Origin: Roseateles sp. XES5
Lineage (GTDB): Bacteria; Pseudomonadota; Alphaproteobacteria; Rhizobiales; Rhizobiaceae
Direction of reading: 5' to 3'
DNA: 64,000 nucleotides
NCBI RefSeq assembly: GCF_020535545.1
Contig: NZ_CP084752.1
Coordinates: forward strand, 2,755,501 to 2,819,500
Shown here: in pieces, positions 18,038 to 27,665 of the stretch
Numbering within the stretch: position 1 is the stretch's first letter
How the letters are laid out: every line of letters begins with the position of its first letter
Notes under the pieces: generated by a model
What the model saw: the letters and a program-made list of their open reading frames with translations, nothing else
The model's database searches: none
What the model was told of the DNA's origin: nothing
Position numbers and translations under genes: made by a program

Positions 18038-18931
18038 TCAGACCGCAGGCGGCAGCGTCGCCAGGATCCAGTCCCGGAAGGCCCGGATTTTCTGGATGTT
18101 CTGGCGGTTTTCCGGATAGGCGAGCCAGTAGTCGCGGCCATCGTTGCAGGTAAGCGGGAAGGGTTGGTAGAGCTGGCCGAGCGCCACTTCCTGGCGGAAA
18201 TGGCCGGGGCTGAGGATGGCGACACCCTGGCCGGCCATGGCGATCTGCGCATCGATGGTCTGCGTGCCGAGCTCGTTCGGCGGGAAGCGGTCGAGGTCCG
18301 GATTGTCGACGCCTGCGGCGGCAAACCAGGTGCGCCACCAGATGTCCCGCGCGCTGATGATCGGCAGTTTCAGGAGATCCGCCGGTTCCCGCAAACCGCC
18401 CATGGAGGCGGCGAGCGCCGGGCTCAGCATGGGCGCGAAATCCATGCGCATGACGCGGTGGCAGGTGAGCCCCGGCCAGTTGCCCTTGCCCCAGCGGATG
18501 GCGACGTCCGCCTCTTCCCGCGCAAAATCGATCACGTCCTGCGAGGTGGAAAGGCGCACTGCGATGTTCGGATGCTTGAGCTGGAAATCGCCGATGGTGC
18601 GGCTCAGCCATTGCAGGGCGAAGGTGGGCGTGGAGTGGATGTGCAGTTTCTGGTCCGTCGCCCCGCGCAGGTCCGATACGGCCTCTGCGAGCTTGGCAAG
18701 GCCCTCTGCCACCTTTGGCGCCAGCCGCTCTCCGGCCTCGGTGAGCACCACCTGCCGCGGCTGGCGCAGGAACAGCGTCTCGCCCAGCGTCTCCTCCAGG
18801 AGCTTGATCTGATAGCTGACGGCGGTCTGCGTCATGCCGAGTTCGTCGCCGGCGCGGGTGAAACTGGCATGCCGGGCGGCCGCCTCGAACACGCGGAGCG
18901 CATTGAGCGGAAAGTTGCGCGACATCTTCAT
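18038..18931 (-). CDS. LysR-family regulator, GcvA/LsrB/VtlR-like
   Basis: This 297-residue regulator has an N-terminal winged helix (LNALRVFEAAARHASFTRAG, then AVSYQIKLLEETLGETLFLR), followed by a type 2 periplasmic-binding effector domain (from about residue 90, LHIHSTPTFALQWLSRTIGD). The NALRVFEAAARH opening is typical of the GcvA subgroup, which in rhizobia includes LsrB and VtlR. The ATG at 18931 follows GAAGAGA; an upstream ATG at 18952 lacks a site. It is divergent from a DUF1127 gene across a region with a long inverted repeat, the arrangement expected for direct control. Confidence 0.88.
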   Translation of the reverse strand: MKMSRNFPLNALRVFEAAARHASFTRAGDELGMTQTAVSYQIKLLEETLGETLFLRQPRQVVLTEAGERLAPKVAEGLAKLAEAVSDLRGATDQKLHIHSTPTFALQWLSRTIGDFQLKHPNIAVRLSTSQDVIDFAREEADVAIRWGKGNWPGLTCHRVMRMDFAPMLSPALAASMGGLREPADLLKLPIISARDIWWRTWFAAAGVDNPDLDRFPPNELGTQTIDAQIAMAGQGVAILSPGHFRQEVALGQLYQPFPLTCNDGRDYWLAYPENRQNIQKIRAFRDWILATLPPAV

Positions 18932-18972
18932 GACCAAGTTCTCTTCATGCATCCAGACGAAGGTTCGATTGG

Positions 18973-19017
18973 AATTTCATCATTTTTGGGCGCACCCTGC
19001 AAGCAGCTGATGAAATT
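18973..19017. promoter_or_regulatory. Inverted repeat between the LysR and DUF1127 genes
   Basis: Perfect 10-base arms AATTTCATCA (18973-18982) and TGATGAAATT (19008-19017) are 25 bases apart, so their centres lie 35 bases (about 3.3 helical turns) apart. The pair fills the divergent intergenic region and could be a dual site for a LysR tetramer. Confidence 0.5.
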
Positions 19018-19031
19018 TACGAGGTCTTCCC

Positions 19032-19211
19032 ATGGCATGCAACATCGATCAGATGCCAGCGCGCGCCACCCAAACCGGCAGGGTGCGATTCTGGCACAAG
19101 CTGTCTCTTGTCTTTTCGCGCAGCGAGCGGCGGCATCTTCCTTCGCTGGAACCCTGTGCGCTTTCCGATCACCTGAAGCGCGATCTCGGTTTCCTCGACG
19201 GGCGCTGTTAG
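19032..19211 (+). CDS. DUF1127-like small protein
   Basis: This 59-residue basic protein runs MACNIDQMPARATQTGRVRF to a C-terminal LSDHLKRDLGFLDGRC. The LSDHLxRDLG ending is the DUF1127 signature (usually LSDHxLRDIGL). Family members of 45-75 residues are Arg-rich proteins; in Agrobacterium and Brucella some bind RNA or control phosphate and carbon metabolism, and several are activated by the LysR regulator VtlR. Here the gene is divergent from such a LysR gene. The stop TAG begins a family B repeat. Confidence 0.75.
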   Translation: MACNIDQMPARATQTGRVRFWHKLSLVFSRSERRHLPSLEPCALSDHLKRDLGFLDGRC

Positions 19212-19363
19212 AGCATTTCCAGCCGGGGCGGCATCGCTCCGGTGTCGGACAATGCGGCAGGAGCAAAAAGCATTTCCAGCCGAAGCGGTATCGCTCCGGC
19301 GCCGGATAATGCGACAAGGACAAGAGTCGAGGACGATGCCGGGGAACCGGTCTTCACCGGCAT
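19209..19363. repeat. Tandem family B palindromic elements (copies 2 and 3)
   Basis: Two copies of the AGCATTTCCAGCCG...GCGGYATCGCTCCGG...GGAYAATGCG module stand at about 19209-19262 and 19269-19330. They are followed by a small hairpin with 7-bp arms (19336-19342 and 19357-19363) that matches the right half of the element at 4857. The first bases form the TAG stop of the DUF1127 gene. Confidence 0.75.
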
Positions 19364-19367
19364 TGCG

Positions 19368-20177
19368 TCACGAGCGGGCTGCAAAAGCGAGCAGCACTTC
19401 CGCGGTGGTCATGGCTGCGATGACCTCCGGTCGCTTGTCGCCGACCGCGGTGCCGCCGATCGGCATGGACAGCCGGTCGGTCGCGGCGCGATCCACACCT
19501 TCTTCCGCGAGATAGCGCAGGAAACCGTCGCGCTTGGCGCGCGAGCCGACCATGCCGACATAGGCAAGATCGGTGCGAGCGAGCGCCTGCCGGCCGATGC
19601 GGAAATCGAGCGCGTGGTCATGGGTGACGACCACCACGGCCGAGCCAGCCGGGATATCGGCGATCAGGGCTTCCGGGGTGCCGTCCTGACGGTGATGCAC
19701 CTGCGAGGTCAACTGGTCGAGTTCGCTCTCGCGCGCCTCTACGACGAAGACATTAAGAGGGAGCAGGGTGAGCGCTTCGGCGAGCGCCCGGCCGACATGG
19801 CCGGCGCCGAACACCCAGACCTGGGGTCTTTGGCGCTCCTCTTGCGCAAGGCGGGTTTCGAGCATGCGGCGGGCATCCTCATCGGCGATCGTGAAGGCAA
19901 GCTCGACGGATCCGCCGCAGCACTCGCCGATCTCGGGGCCGAGCGGGATGGTGAGCGTTGCTTCCCCACCGGCATCGGCCAGCATGCGCCGGGCGTTCTC
20001 GATGGCGACATGTTCGAGCGGTCCGCCGCCGATGGTGCCGTGGATTTCGGTTGGCGCCACCAGCATCAGGGTGCCCGCATCGCGCGGCGTCGAGCCGGTG
20101 ACGGCGGCAATCTCGACGATGACCACCCGGTGTTCCCGGGCGAGAAATCCCTCCCGGCTGTCCTGCTGAAAATTCAT
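19368..20177 (-). CDS. xdhC: Xanthine dehydrogenase accessory protein XdhC
   Basis: This 269-residue protein inserts sulfurated molybdenum cofactor into xanthine dehydrogenase. It has the N-terminal XdhC/CoxI domain (TGSTPRDAGTLMLV, GTIGGGPLEH, GPEIGECCGG with the conserved Cys pair) and a C-terminal Rossmann domain (QVWVFGAGHVGRALAEALTL; VGMVGSRAKR). The start at 20177 is preceded by GAAGGA. The structural genes xdhA/xdhB are not in the window, though xdhC is often third in that operon. Its link to guaD and the ureide operon is functional: XDH turns xanthine into urate. Confidence 0.92.
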   Translation of the reverse strand: MNFQQDSREGFLAREHRVVIVEIAAVTGSTPRDAGTLMLVAPTEIHGTIGGGPLEHVAIENARRMLADAGGEATLTIPLGPEIGECCGGSVELAFTIADEDARRMLETRLAQEERQRPQVWVFGAGHVGRALAEALTLLPLNVFVVEARESELDQLTSQVHHRQDGTPEALIADIPAGSAVVVVTHDHALDFRIGRQALARTDLAYVGMVGSRAKRDGFLRYLAEEGVDRAATDRLSMPIGGTAVGDKRPEVIAAMTTAEVLLAFAARS

Positions 20178-20200
20178 GTCGTCCTTCTTTGCCCGCACTG

Positions 20201-20221
20201 GCGCCGGCGATCCGCCGGCGC
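20201..20221. terminator. Hairpin between bdhA and xdhC
   Basis: A 9-bp perfect stem GCGCCGGCG/CGCCGGCGC with a 3-base loop stands 10 bases after the bdhA stop on the reverse strand. No U tract follows, so it may be a stabilising or weak terminating hairpin. Confidence 0.5.
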
Positions 20222-20231
20222 CGCGAGCGCC

Positions 20232-21005
20232 TTACTGTGCGGTCCAGCCGCCATCGACGGATATATGGGTGCCGTTGATCGACTTTGCCCCATCGGAGGC
20301 GAGGAAAAGCGCGATGGCCGCGACCTCGTCGGTGCCGACGAATTCCTTGGTCGGCTGGAATTTCAGCATGACGTCGGTCTTCACCTGCGCTTCGCTGATG
20401 CCGCGGGCCTTCGCGGTGGCGGGGATCTGCTTTTCGACCAGCGGTGTCAGCACGTAGCCGGGGCAGATCGCGTTGGCGGTGATGCCGTTCTCGGCGATCT
20501 CCAGCGCAACGGTTTTGGTGAGGCCGAGAACGCCGTGTTTTGCCGCCACATAGGCAGCCTTGAAGGGCGAGGCGACCAGCGCATGCGCGGAGGCGACGTT
20601 GATGATGCGGCCCCAGCCCTTGCGTTTCATATGCGGCACGGCGGCGCGGATGGTGTGGAAGGAGCTGGAGAGGTTGATCGCGATGATCTGGTCCCACTTG
20701 TCGACCGGAAAGTCCTCGATCTTCTCGACATGCTGGATGCCGGCATTGTTGACGAGGATGTCGACGCCGTCGAACTCCTCGACCGCCGTCTGGATGAGGT
20801 CGGCGATCTCGTGCGGCTTCGTCATGTCGGCGGGATGATAGAGCACGCGGCCCTTGCCGAGGGCTTCCAGCCGGGCGCGGATCGTCTCGATTTCATCGGC
20901 CGCGCCAAAACCGTTGATGACGACGTTGGCGCCGCTTTCGACGAAGGCGGTGGCGATGGCAAGGCCGATGCCGCTGGTGGAACCCGTGACGACGACACTC
21001 TTCAT
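20232..21005 (-). CDS. bdhA: 3-Hydroxybutyrate dehydrogenase (SDR family)
   Basis: This 257-residue short-chain dehydrogenase oxidises 3-hydroxybutyrate to acetoacetate with NAD, a step in polyhydroxybutyrate turnover. The cofactor motif is TGSTSGIGLAIA (about 6-17), NNAG follows near 88, and the catalytic YVAAKHG lies near 154. The whole sequence (NLSSSFHTIRAAVPHMKRKG; GYVLTPLVEKQI) matches rhizobial BdhA, which in S. meliloti is also encoded just before xdhC. The start MKSVVVTGS at 21005 has GGAGA upstream. Confidence 0.9.
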   Translation of the reverse strand: MKSVVVTGSTSGIGLAIATAFVESGANVVINGFGAADEIETIRARLEALGKGRVLYHPADMTKPHEIADLIQTAVEEFDGVDILVNNAGIQHVEKIEDFPVDKWDQIIAINLSSSFHTIRAAVPHMKRKGWGRIINVASAHALVASPFKAAYVAAKHGVLGLTKTVALEIAENGITANAICPGYVLTPLVEKQIPATAKARGISEAQVKTDVMLKFQPTKEFVGTDEVAAIALFLASDGAKSINGTHISVDGGWTAQ

Positions 21006-21125
21006 ATTCTCTGTCTCCATATGCTGCGTCGCGGTAGCCTACGCCTAAAACTCAAGCGATGACAATTGCGTTTTCCGCGCGGTACAGTCCCGCTGGGCGT
21101 GAAGCGCGATTTGCGTTTTATTTTC

Positions 21126-21152
21126 CTTTGACATTCGTTTTAGTCTCGTATT
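21126..21152 (+). promoter_or_regulatory. Possible promoter of glpK
   Basis: TTGACA (21126-21131) and TATTGA (21147-21152) are 15 bases apart, shorter than ideal. The stretch is the AT-richest in the bdhA/glpK divergent region. Weak call. Confidence 0.3.
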
Positions 21153-21196
21153 GAAGATTCCGAAGGGTCTGGGAGAGACCTTCTGATGGGGAGGAA

Positions 21197-22690
<1,494 letters not shown>

Positions 22691-22764
22691 GGCAATTCCG
22701 GTTCGGCTGGAAAAGCGCAGCCCCTGCCTTCCGGGGTCGTGCCCACGGATGCTATGCAGCCGCC

Positions 22765-23169
22765 ATGGAACCATCCCCACCCATCGCCGCAGGCCGGTCC
22801 TGTGGCACCTGCACGCTCTGTTGCCGTCTGCCGGACATCGACCTTTTCGACAAACCGGCCAACGCCTGGTGCCGGCACTGCATCGAAGGGCAGGGATGCT
22901 CGATCTATGCGGACCGGCCATCGGTCTGCCGGGACTTCCTGTGCCTGTGGATGACGGACGAAGGGCTCGCCGAGGCATGGGAGCCGTCCCGTTCCCATAT
23001 GATGATCTACCGGCAGGGGCCGCAGATCACGGTTCTGGTCGATCCCGATCATCCCGATATCTGGCGGAGTGAGCCCTATCATTCGCAATTGCGGGCCTGG
23101 GCGAGCGAAGCCGAACCGACGGGCGGCTATGTCATCGTCTTCTGGCAGGACGACGTGTTCAAGATCTGA
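22765..23169 (+). CDS. CxxCC (YkgJ-like) zinc/iron-chelating protein
   Basis: This 134-residue protein has the YkgJ-type cysteine pattern: CGTCTLCCR (about 13-21), WCRHCIEGQGCSIYADRPSVC (about 35-55) and FLC. Such proteins are predicted metal-cluster binders of unknown function. It is cytoplasmic, without signal peptide, and 95 bases upstream of the ECF42 module, but on a separate transcript because an ECF promoter lies in between. Confidence 0.75.
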   Translation: MEPSPPIAAGRSCGTCTLCCRLPDIDLFDKPANAWCRHCIEGQGCSIYADRPSVCRDFLCLWMTDEGLAEAWEPSRSHMMIYRQGPQITVLVDPDHPDIWRSEPYHSQLRAWASEAEPTGGYVIVFWQDDVFKI

Positions 23170-23215
23170 CCGGCCCCAGTCTTCTGATGAAAATCAAAAA
23201 TAATCCGGTGCGCCC

Positions 23216-23242
23216 TGTCGGCTGAGACGCTACTCCTACGTC
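23216..23242 (+). promoter_or_regulatory. ECF42-type promoter of the sigma-factor operon
   Basis: TGTCGG (23216-23221) and CGTC (23239-23242) are separated by 17 bases, 22 bases before the YciI-family gene. The same hexamer, spacing and CGTC recur at 24905-24931 before the SRPBCC gene. The match to what I recall of ECF42 promoters supports autoregulation. Confidence 0.65.
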
Positions 23243-23264
23243 TTTCAGCCAACGGGAGTTCACC

Positions 23265-23639
23265 ATGTTGTATGCCGTTCTTTGTTACGATGCCGAAAGT
23301 GAAGTCTGCGCCTGGAGCAAGGAGCTGGACGACAAGGTCATGGCCGATCTCGGCGCGGTCAACCAGCGCTATGCCGAGGCCGGCAAGCTGGGTCCCGTCG
23401 CGCGGCTGATGCCGACGACGGCGGCGGTGACGGTGCGCAAGGGCGCGACGGACAATATCGTCATGGACGGCCCTTTCGCGGAAACCAAGGAGCAGTTCCT
23501 CGGCTTCTTCGTCCTGCAGGCGGAGACGCTGGAGGAGGCGATCCAGTTCGCCCGCGAGCTTTCCGCCGCCAATCCGGCCAACGGCACCTATGAAATCCGG
23601 CCGCTGCAGTTCTTCAATCCGGGAGTACCCATTCCATGA
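23265..23639 (+). CDS. YciI/DGPF-domain protein of an ECF42 module
   Basis: This 124-residue protein is a DGPF-type YciI-like protein: MLYAVLCYDAESEVCAWSKE at the start and the namesake VMDGPFAETKEQFLGFFVLQ in the middle (about 66-85). DGPF genes are the standard genomic partners of ECF42 sigma factors and are thought to be among their targets; their biochemistry is unknown. The stop overlaps the sigma gene start by 4 bases (ATGA), showing coupling. Confidence 0.88.
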   Translation: MLYAVLCYDAESEVCAWSKELDDKVMADLGAVNQRYAEAGKLGPVARLMPTTAAVTVRKGATDNIVMDGPFAETKEQFLGFFVLQAETLEEAIQFARELSAANPANGTYEIRPLQFFNPGVPIP

Positions 23640-24892
23640 CAGACCTCGCCTGGATCGATCTGGCGCTGACATCGGCGCGGCCGCAGGCCATGGGCGCCCT
23701 GTTGCGCTATTTCCGCAACCTCGACCTGGCGGAAGAAGCCTATCAGGAAGCCTGTCTTCGCGCGTTGAAGGCCTGGCCGGAGAAGGGCCCGCCGCGCGAT
23801 CCGGCCGCCTGGCTCATCTTCGTCGGCCGCAACAGCGGCATCGACCAGGTCAGGAAACGGGCGAAGCATCAGCCGCTGCCGCCCGAGGAGGTGCTGTCCG
23901 ATCTCGACGATACGGAAAGCGACCTTGCGGACCGGCTGGACGGTTCGCACTATCGCGACGATATTCTGCGCCTGCTCTTCGTGTGCTGCCATCCCGACCT
24001 GCCGGCGACGCAGCAGATCGCGCTGGCGCTTCGCATCGTTTCCGGGCTTTCGGTCAGGCAGATCGCGCGTGCTTTCCTCGTCTCCGAGGCGGCGATGGAA
24101 CAGCGCATCACGCGGGCCAAGGCGAAGGTGGGGGCTGCCGGCATTCCCTTCGAGACGCCCGATGCCGTGGCGCGTGCCGAACGGCTCGGCCTTGTCGCGG
24201 CGATGATCTATCTCGTTTTCAACGAAGGTTATTCGGCCGGTGTGCCGGAAAAGGCGGATGCGCCCTTCTGCGCCGAGGCGATCCGGCTGACGCGGCTGCT
24301 GCTGACGCTTTTCCCGGCCGAACCCGAGATCATGGGCCTGACGGCGCTGCTTCTGCTACAGCATTCGCGGCTGGCCGCGCGTTTCGACGGCGACGGCCAA
24401 CTGGTGCTGCTGGAAGACCAGGACCGCGCGCTCTGGGACCGTGCGCTGATCGACGAGGCGCTGGTGCTGATCGACAAGGCGATCCGCCATCGCGCACCGG
24501 GCGCCTATCAGATCCAGGCGGCGATTGCCGCGCTGCATGCCCGCGCCGTAAGCGCCGCCGAGACGGACTGGTTCGAGATCGATCTCCTCTACCAGACGCT
24601 GGAGCGCCTGCAGCCCTCGCCGGTCGTCCGGCTCAACCGGGCCGTCGCCGTCTCCAAGCGGGAAGGGCCGGCCGCGGCGCTGGCCCTGATCGAACCGCTG
24701 GAAGACAAGCTGAGCGGCTATTTCTACTACCATGGCCTGCGCGGCGGCCTGCTGAAGCAGCTTGGTCGCTACCGCGAGGCGCACGAGGCCTTCGACCGCG
24801 CCATCGCGCTTGCCGGCAATGCCGCCGAGGCTGCCCATATCCGCCAGCACATCGACAGCATGCAGCGCGAGATGATCGAAACTGCAAAATAA
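23636..24892 (+). CDS. ECF sigma factor, ECF42 type with long C-terminal TPR-like extension
   Basis: This 418-residue sigma factor has region 2 (ALLRYFRNLDLAEEAYQEAC and DPAAWLIFVGRNSGIDQVRK, about 21-80) and region 4 (LSVRQIARAFLVSEAAMEQR, about 135-155), followed by an extension of about 220 residues (VFNEGYSAG from about 194; then helical repeats such as HGLRGGLLKQLGRYREAHEA). That extension marks ECF42, which lacks a dedicated anti-sigma factor and is thought to be controlled through the C-terminal domain. The gene follows a DGPF gene and precedes an SRPBCC gene, and both transcripts begin at matching TGTCGG-N17-CGTC promoters. Confidence 0.9.
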   Translation: MTDLAWIDLALTSARPQAMGALLRYFRNLDLAEEAYQEACLRALKAWPEKGPPRDPAAWLIFVGRNSGIDQVRKRAKHQPLPPEEVLSDLDDTESDLADRLDGSHYRDDILRLLFVCCHPDLPATQQIALALRIVSGLSVRQIARAFLVSEAAMEQRITRAKAKVGAAGIPFETPDAVARAERLGLVAAMIYLVFNEGYSAGVPEKADAPFCAEAIRLTRLLLTLFPAEPEIMGLTALLLLQHSRLAARFDGDGQLVLLEDQDRALWDRALIDEALVLIDKAIRHRAPGAYQIQAAIAALHARAVSAAETDWFEIDLLYQTLERLQPSPVVRLNRAVAVSKREGPAAALALIEPLEDKLSGYFYYHGLRGGLLKQLGRYREAHEAFDRAIALAGNAAEAAHIRQHIDSMQREMIETAK

Positions 24893-24904
24893 TTTCATTT
24901 CCGA

Positions 24905-24931
24905 TGTCGGATCGGCCGCCACCCGGTCGTC
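24905..24931 (+). promoter_or_regulatory. ECF42-type promoter of the SRPBCC gene
   Basis: TGTCGG (24905-24910), 17 bases, CGTC (24928-24931): identical elements and spacing to the promoter at 23216. It lies 42 bases before the SRPBCC start. Confidence 0.65.
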
Positions 24932-24973
24932 CTTGATACGAACCAACCCATTCCACTCAATGAGGAAAATGAC

Positions 24974-25459
24974 ATGACCGACGCCGCTGAAATCAAGCCC
25001 GCCAACAACCGCGAACTCGTGCTGACCCGCGTGCTCAACGCCACGCCCGCCCAGCTCTTCAAGGCCTGGACGACGCCGGACCTGATGAAGCAGTGGTTCG
25101 CGCCGAAGCCATACGAGACGCCCGTCATCGAGATCGAGCCGCGCGACGGCGGCAAGTTCCGCACCGTCATGACCGGCCCCGACGGCTTCCACATGGACAA
25201 TACCGGCATCTTCCTGAAGGTCGAGAAGGATCGCCGCATCATCACCACCGACGCCTTCGGTCCGGATTTCAAGCCGACGGAAAAGGCCTTCTTCAGCGCC
25301 GAAATCCTCCTCGACGACCTCGGCAACGGCCAGACCCGTTATACCGCCATCGCCCGCCACTGGACTGTGGAGGATTGCGAAATGCACGAGAAGATGGGCT
25401 TCCACGAAGGCTGGGGCCAGGTGGCGACGCAGCTCGAAGCGGTTGCCTCCAAGCTGTAA
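24974..25459 (+). CDS. SRPBCC (AHSA1-type) domain protein
   Basis: This 161-residue protein has the START-like helix-grip fold: NRELVLTRVLNATPAQLFKA at the start, the WTTPDLMKQWFAPKPYETPV segment typical of AHSA1/polyketide-cyclase-like proteins, and HEKMGFHEGWGQVATQLEAV at the end. Such proteins bind hydrophobic ligands; the ligand is unknown. A GAGGAAA site precedes the ATG. Its ECF42-type promoter makes it a direct target of the upstream sigma factor. Confidence 0.88.
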   Translation: MTDAAEIKPANNRELVLTRVLNATPAQLFKAWTTPDLMKQWFAPKPYETPVIEIEPRDGGKFRTVMTGPDGFHMDNTGIFLKVEKDRRIITTDAFGPDFKPTEKAFFSAEILLDDLGNGQTRYTAIARHWTVEDCEMHEKMGFHEGWGQVATQLEAVASKL

Positions 25460-25465
25460 AACGCT

Positions 25466-25498
25466 CGGGCGCAAGGCTTCGACGAAGCCTTGCGCCCG
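25466..25498. terminator. Strong hairpin ending the ECF42 module
   Basis: Arms of 16 bases (25466-25481 and 25483-25498), CGGGCGCAAGGCTTCG and complement, form a near-loopless palindrome 7 bases after the SRPBCC stop. No long U run follows. Confidence 0.6.
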
Positions 25499-25703
25499 CT
25501 CCCTTCGTCACGCGACCCGGCGCGTGGCAGGACGATTGCGTAGGATGAAGGAATGCCGGGCCTTGTGCGCTATGTCGGCTGCCGGTTTTCCTGGCGAGGC
25601 GGCGGCTGGTCGCCGGTAAACACACTGTTTCCCGATTGGCCCTTCCAAGCGGCTTCAGCCGGTCCTATCTCACGGCAAATTCCTCTTTCATCCGGAACAT
25701 CCC

Positions 25704-26762
25704 ATGGAACTTGGCCTCTATACCTTTGCCGATGTCGATCCCAATGCCGCCGACAAAGGGCGGGAAGGGGAGCGGCGGCTGAAGAACCTCCTGGAAGAAA
25801 TCGCGCTGGCCGATCAGGTCGGGCTCGATGTCTTCGGGCTTGGCGAGCATCACCGGGCGGACTATGCCGCCTCCGCCCCCGCCGTCGTGCTGGCCGCCGC
25901 CGCGGCGCAGACGAAAAACATCCGGCTTTCGAGCGCCGTGACGGTGCTGTCGTCCGACGATCCGGTGCGGGTGTTCCAGCAGTTCGCGACGGTCGACCTC
26001 ATTTCGGGTGGCCGGGCGGAGATCATGGCGGGGCGCGGCTCCTTTATCGAATCCTTCCCGCTCTTCGGCTATGCGCTTGACGATTACGACCAGCTTTTCG
26101 AAGAGAAGCTGGATCTGCTCCTGGCGCTCAACGAAAGCGAAAAAGTGTCCTGGAACGGCGTGATGCGTGCGCCGTTGCCGGGGCTTGGCGTCTATCCGCG
26201 CCCGGCGCATGGCAGGCTGCCGATCTGGATCGCCGTCGGCGGCACGCCGCAGTCGGTGGCGCGGGCGGGTGCCTACGGCCTGCCGTTGGCGCTCGCCATT
26301 ATCGGCGGCACGCCGGCGCGGTACGCGCCGCTGTTCGATCTCTACCGCGAGGCCGGCCGCCGTGCGGAGCAGGGTGCGGAGAAACTGAAGACCAGCATCA
26401 ACGTGCATGGCTTCATCGCCGATACGACCGCGGCTGCGGCGGATATCTTCTACGGGCCGCAGGCCGAGGTGATGAACCGCATCGGCCGCGAACGCGGCTG
26501 GGGACCGACGAGCCGGGCGCAGTTCGACCAGTCCATCGGCCCGGACGGCCATCTCTTCCTCGGCGATCCCGAAACGGTGGCGCGGAAGATCGTCGCGCAT
26601 TGGAAGATTTTCCAGAACGACCGCTTCCTTCTGCAGATGGCGATCGGAATGATGCCGCACGACCATATTTTGCGCGGTATCGAGCTCTACGGCACGAAGG
26701 TCGCGCCGCTGGTGCGCGAGATGCTGGCGGAAGCAAGGGCGGATATGGCCGCTTCCGCCTGA
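25704..26762 (+). CDS. LLM-class flavin-dependent oxidoreductase
   Basis: This 352-residue protein belongs to the bacterial luciferase-like monooxygenase superfamily. It opens MELGLYTFADVDPN, carries DVFGLGEHHRADYAASAPAV (about 43-62), RLSSAVTVLSSDDPVRVFQQ and ISGGRAEIMAGRGSFIESFP (about 99-118), and lacks a signal peptide. Members use reduced FMN or F420; rhizobia use FMN types. The substrate is not evident and neighbours do not help. It is 46 bases upstream of map, so the two may be cotranscribed. Confidence 0.88.
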   Translation: MELGLYTFADVDPNAADKGREGERRLKNLLEEIALADQVGLDVFGLGEHHRADYAASAPAVVLAAAAAQTKNIRLSSAVTVLSSDDPVRVFQQFATVDLISGGRAEIMAGRGSFIESFPLFGYALDDYDQLFEEKLDLLLALNESEKVSWNGVMRAPLPGLGVYPRPAHGRLPIWIAVGGTPQSVARAGAYGLPLALAIIGGTPARYAPLFDLYREAGRRAEQGAEKLKTSINVHGFIADTTAAAADIFYGPQAEVMNRIGRERGWGPTSRAQFDQSIGPDGHLFLGDPETVARKIVAHWKIFQNDRFLLQMAIGMMPHDHILRGIELYGTKVAPLVREMLAEARADMAASA

Positions 26763-26808
26763 CAGCGTGGCGCGTCCATGATAGGACGCGCCCCGAAAGA
26801 GAGATGCG

Positions 26809-27561
26809 ATGACCCTTGGAAACGACGAAGACCTCAACGGCCTGAAGGCCATCGGCCGGATCTGCGCGAATGTGCTGCAACACATGTCGACGGCGCTCCG
26901 GCCGGGCATGACGACGGCCGAACTCGACCTGATCGGCCGGCGCATGCTGGAGGCCGCGGGTGCGCGCTCGGCGCCGGAAAGCTGCTATAATTTCCCGGGC
27001 GCGACCTGCATTTCCCTCAACGAGGAGGTGGCGCACGGCATTCCGGGCGACCGCGTGATCCGCGAAGGCGACCTCATCAATATCGACGTTTCCGCCGAGC
27101 TCGACGGCTACTTCGCCGATACCGGCGCGTCCTTCACGGTCGGCCGCGCGGCGCCCGCGGTGGAGCGCCTCTGCCGGGACGGCAAGCGGGCGCTCTGGGT
27201 CGGCCTCAAGGAAGTGAAGGCGGGCAAGCCGCTGGCGCAGGTTGGCAACGCCATCGGCGAGTTCGCGCGCAAGAACCGCTATACGCTGATCGCCAACCTT
27301 GCCAGCCACGGCGTCGGCCGCTCGCTGCACGAGGAGCCGACGGAAATCGCCACCTGGCCCGACCCGCAGGAAAAGCGCCAGATGACGGAAGGTCTGGTCT
27401 TCACGGTGGAGCCCTTCCTGTCGCTCGGCGCCAACTGGGCCGAGGGCGGCGACCGGGACGAGTGGACGCTCTACAGCGAGCCCAGCGCGCCGACCGTGCA
27501 GTTCGAGCATACGGTCGTCGCCACGCGCAACGGTCCGCTGGTGGTGACGCTGCCGGGATAG
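26809..27561 (+). CDS. map: Type I methionine aminopeptidase (second-copy type)
   Basis: This 250-residue metalloprotease removes initiator Met. The pita-bread metal ligands are recognisable: INIDVSAELDGYFADTGASF (two Asp), ASHGVGRSLHEEP (His), FTVEPF (Glu) and VQFEHTVVA (Glu). The CYNFPGATCISLNEEVAHGI substrate region is typical. It lacks the N-terminal zinc-binding extension. Many rhizobia carry a main map elsewhere; this may be an additional paralogue, which is inference. Start ATG 26809 follows AAGAGAG. Confidence 0.9.
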   Translation: MTLGNDEDLNGLKAIGRICANVLQHMSTALRPGMTTAELDLIGRRMLEAAGARSAPESCYNFPGATCISLNEEVAHGIPGDRVIREGDLINIDVSAELDGYFADTGASFTVGRAAPAVERLCRDGKRALWVGLKEVKAGKPLAQVGNAIGEFARKNRYTLIANLASHGVGRSLHEEPTEIATWPDPQEKRQMTEGLVFTVEPFLSLGANWAEGGDRDEWTLYSEPSAPTVQFEHTVVATRNGPLVVTLPG

Positions 27562-27665
27562 GCGCTTCAGCGATCGCGCCCGCAAAGCGCACTGCTCTTT
27601 GCCGGAAACGCTCCAGCCTTCACCGGGGCTGATCCGATCATCAAATTATCTCGTTTGTCGCGGCC

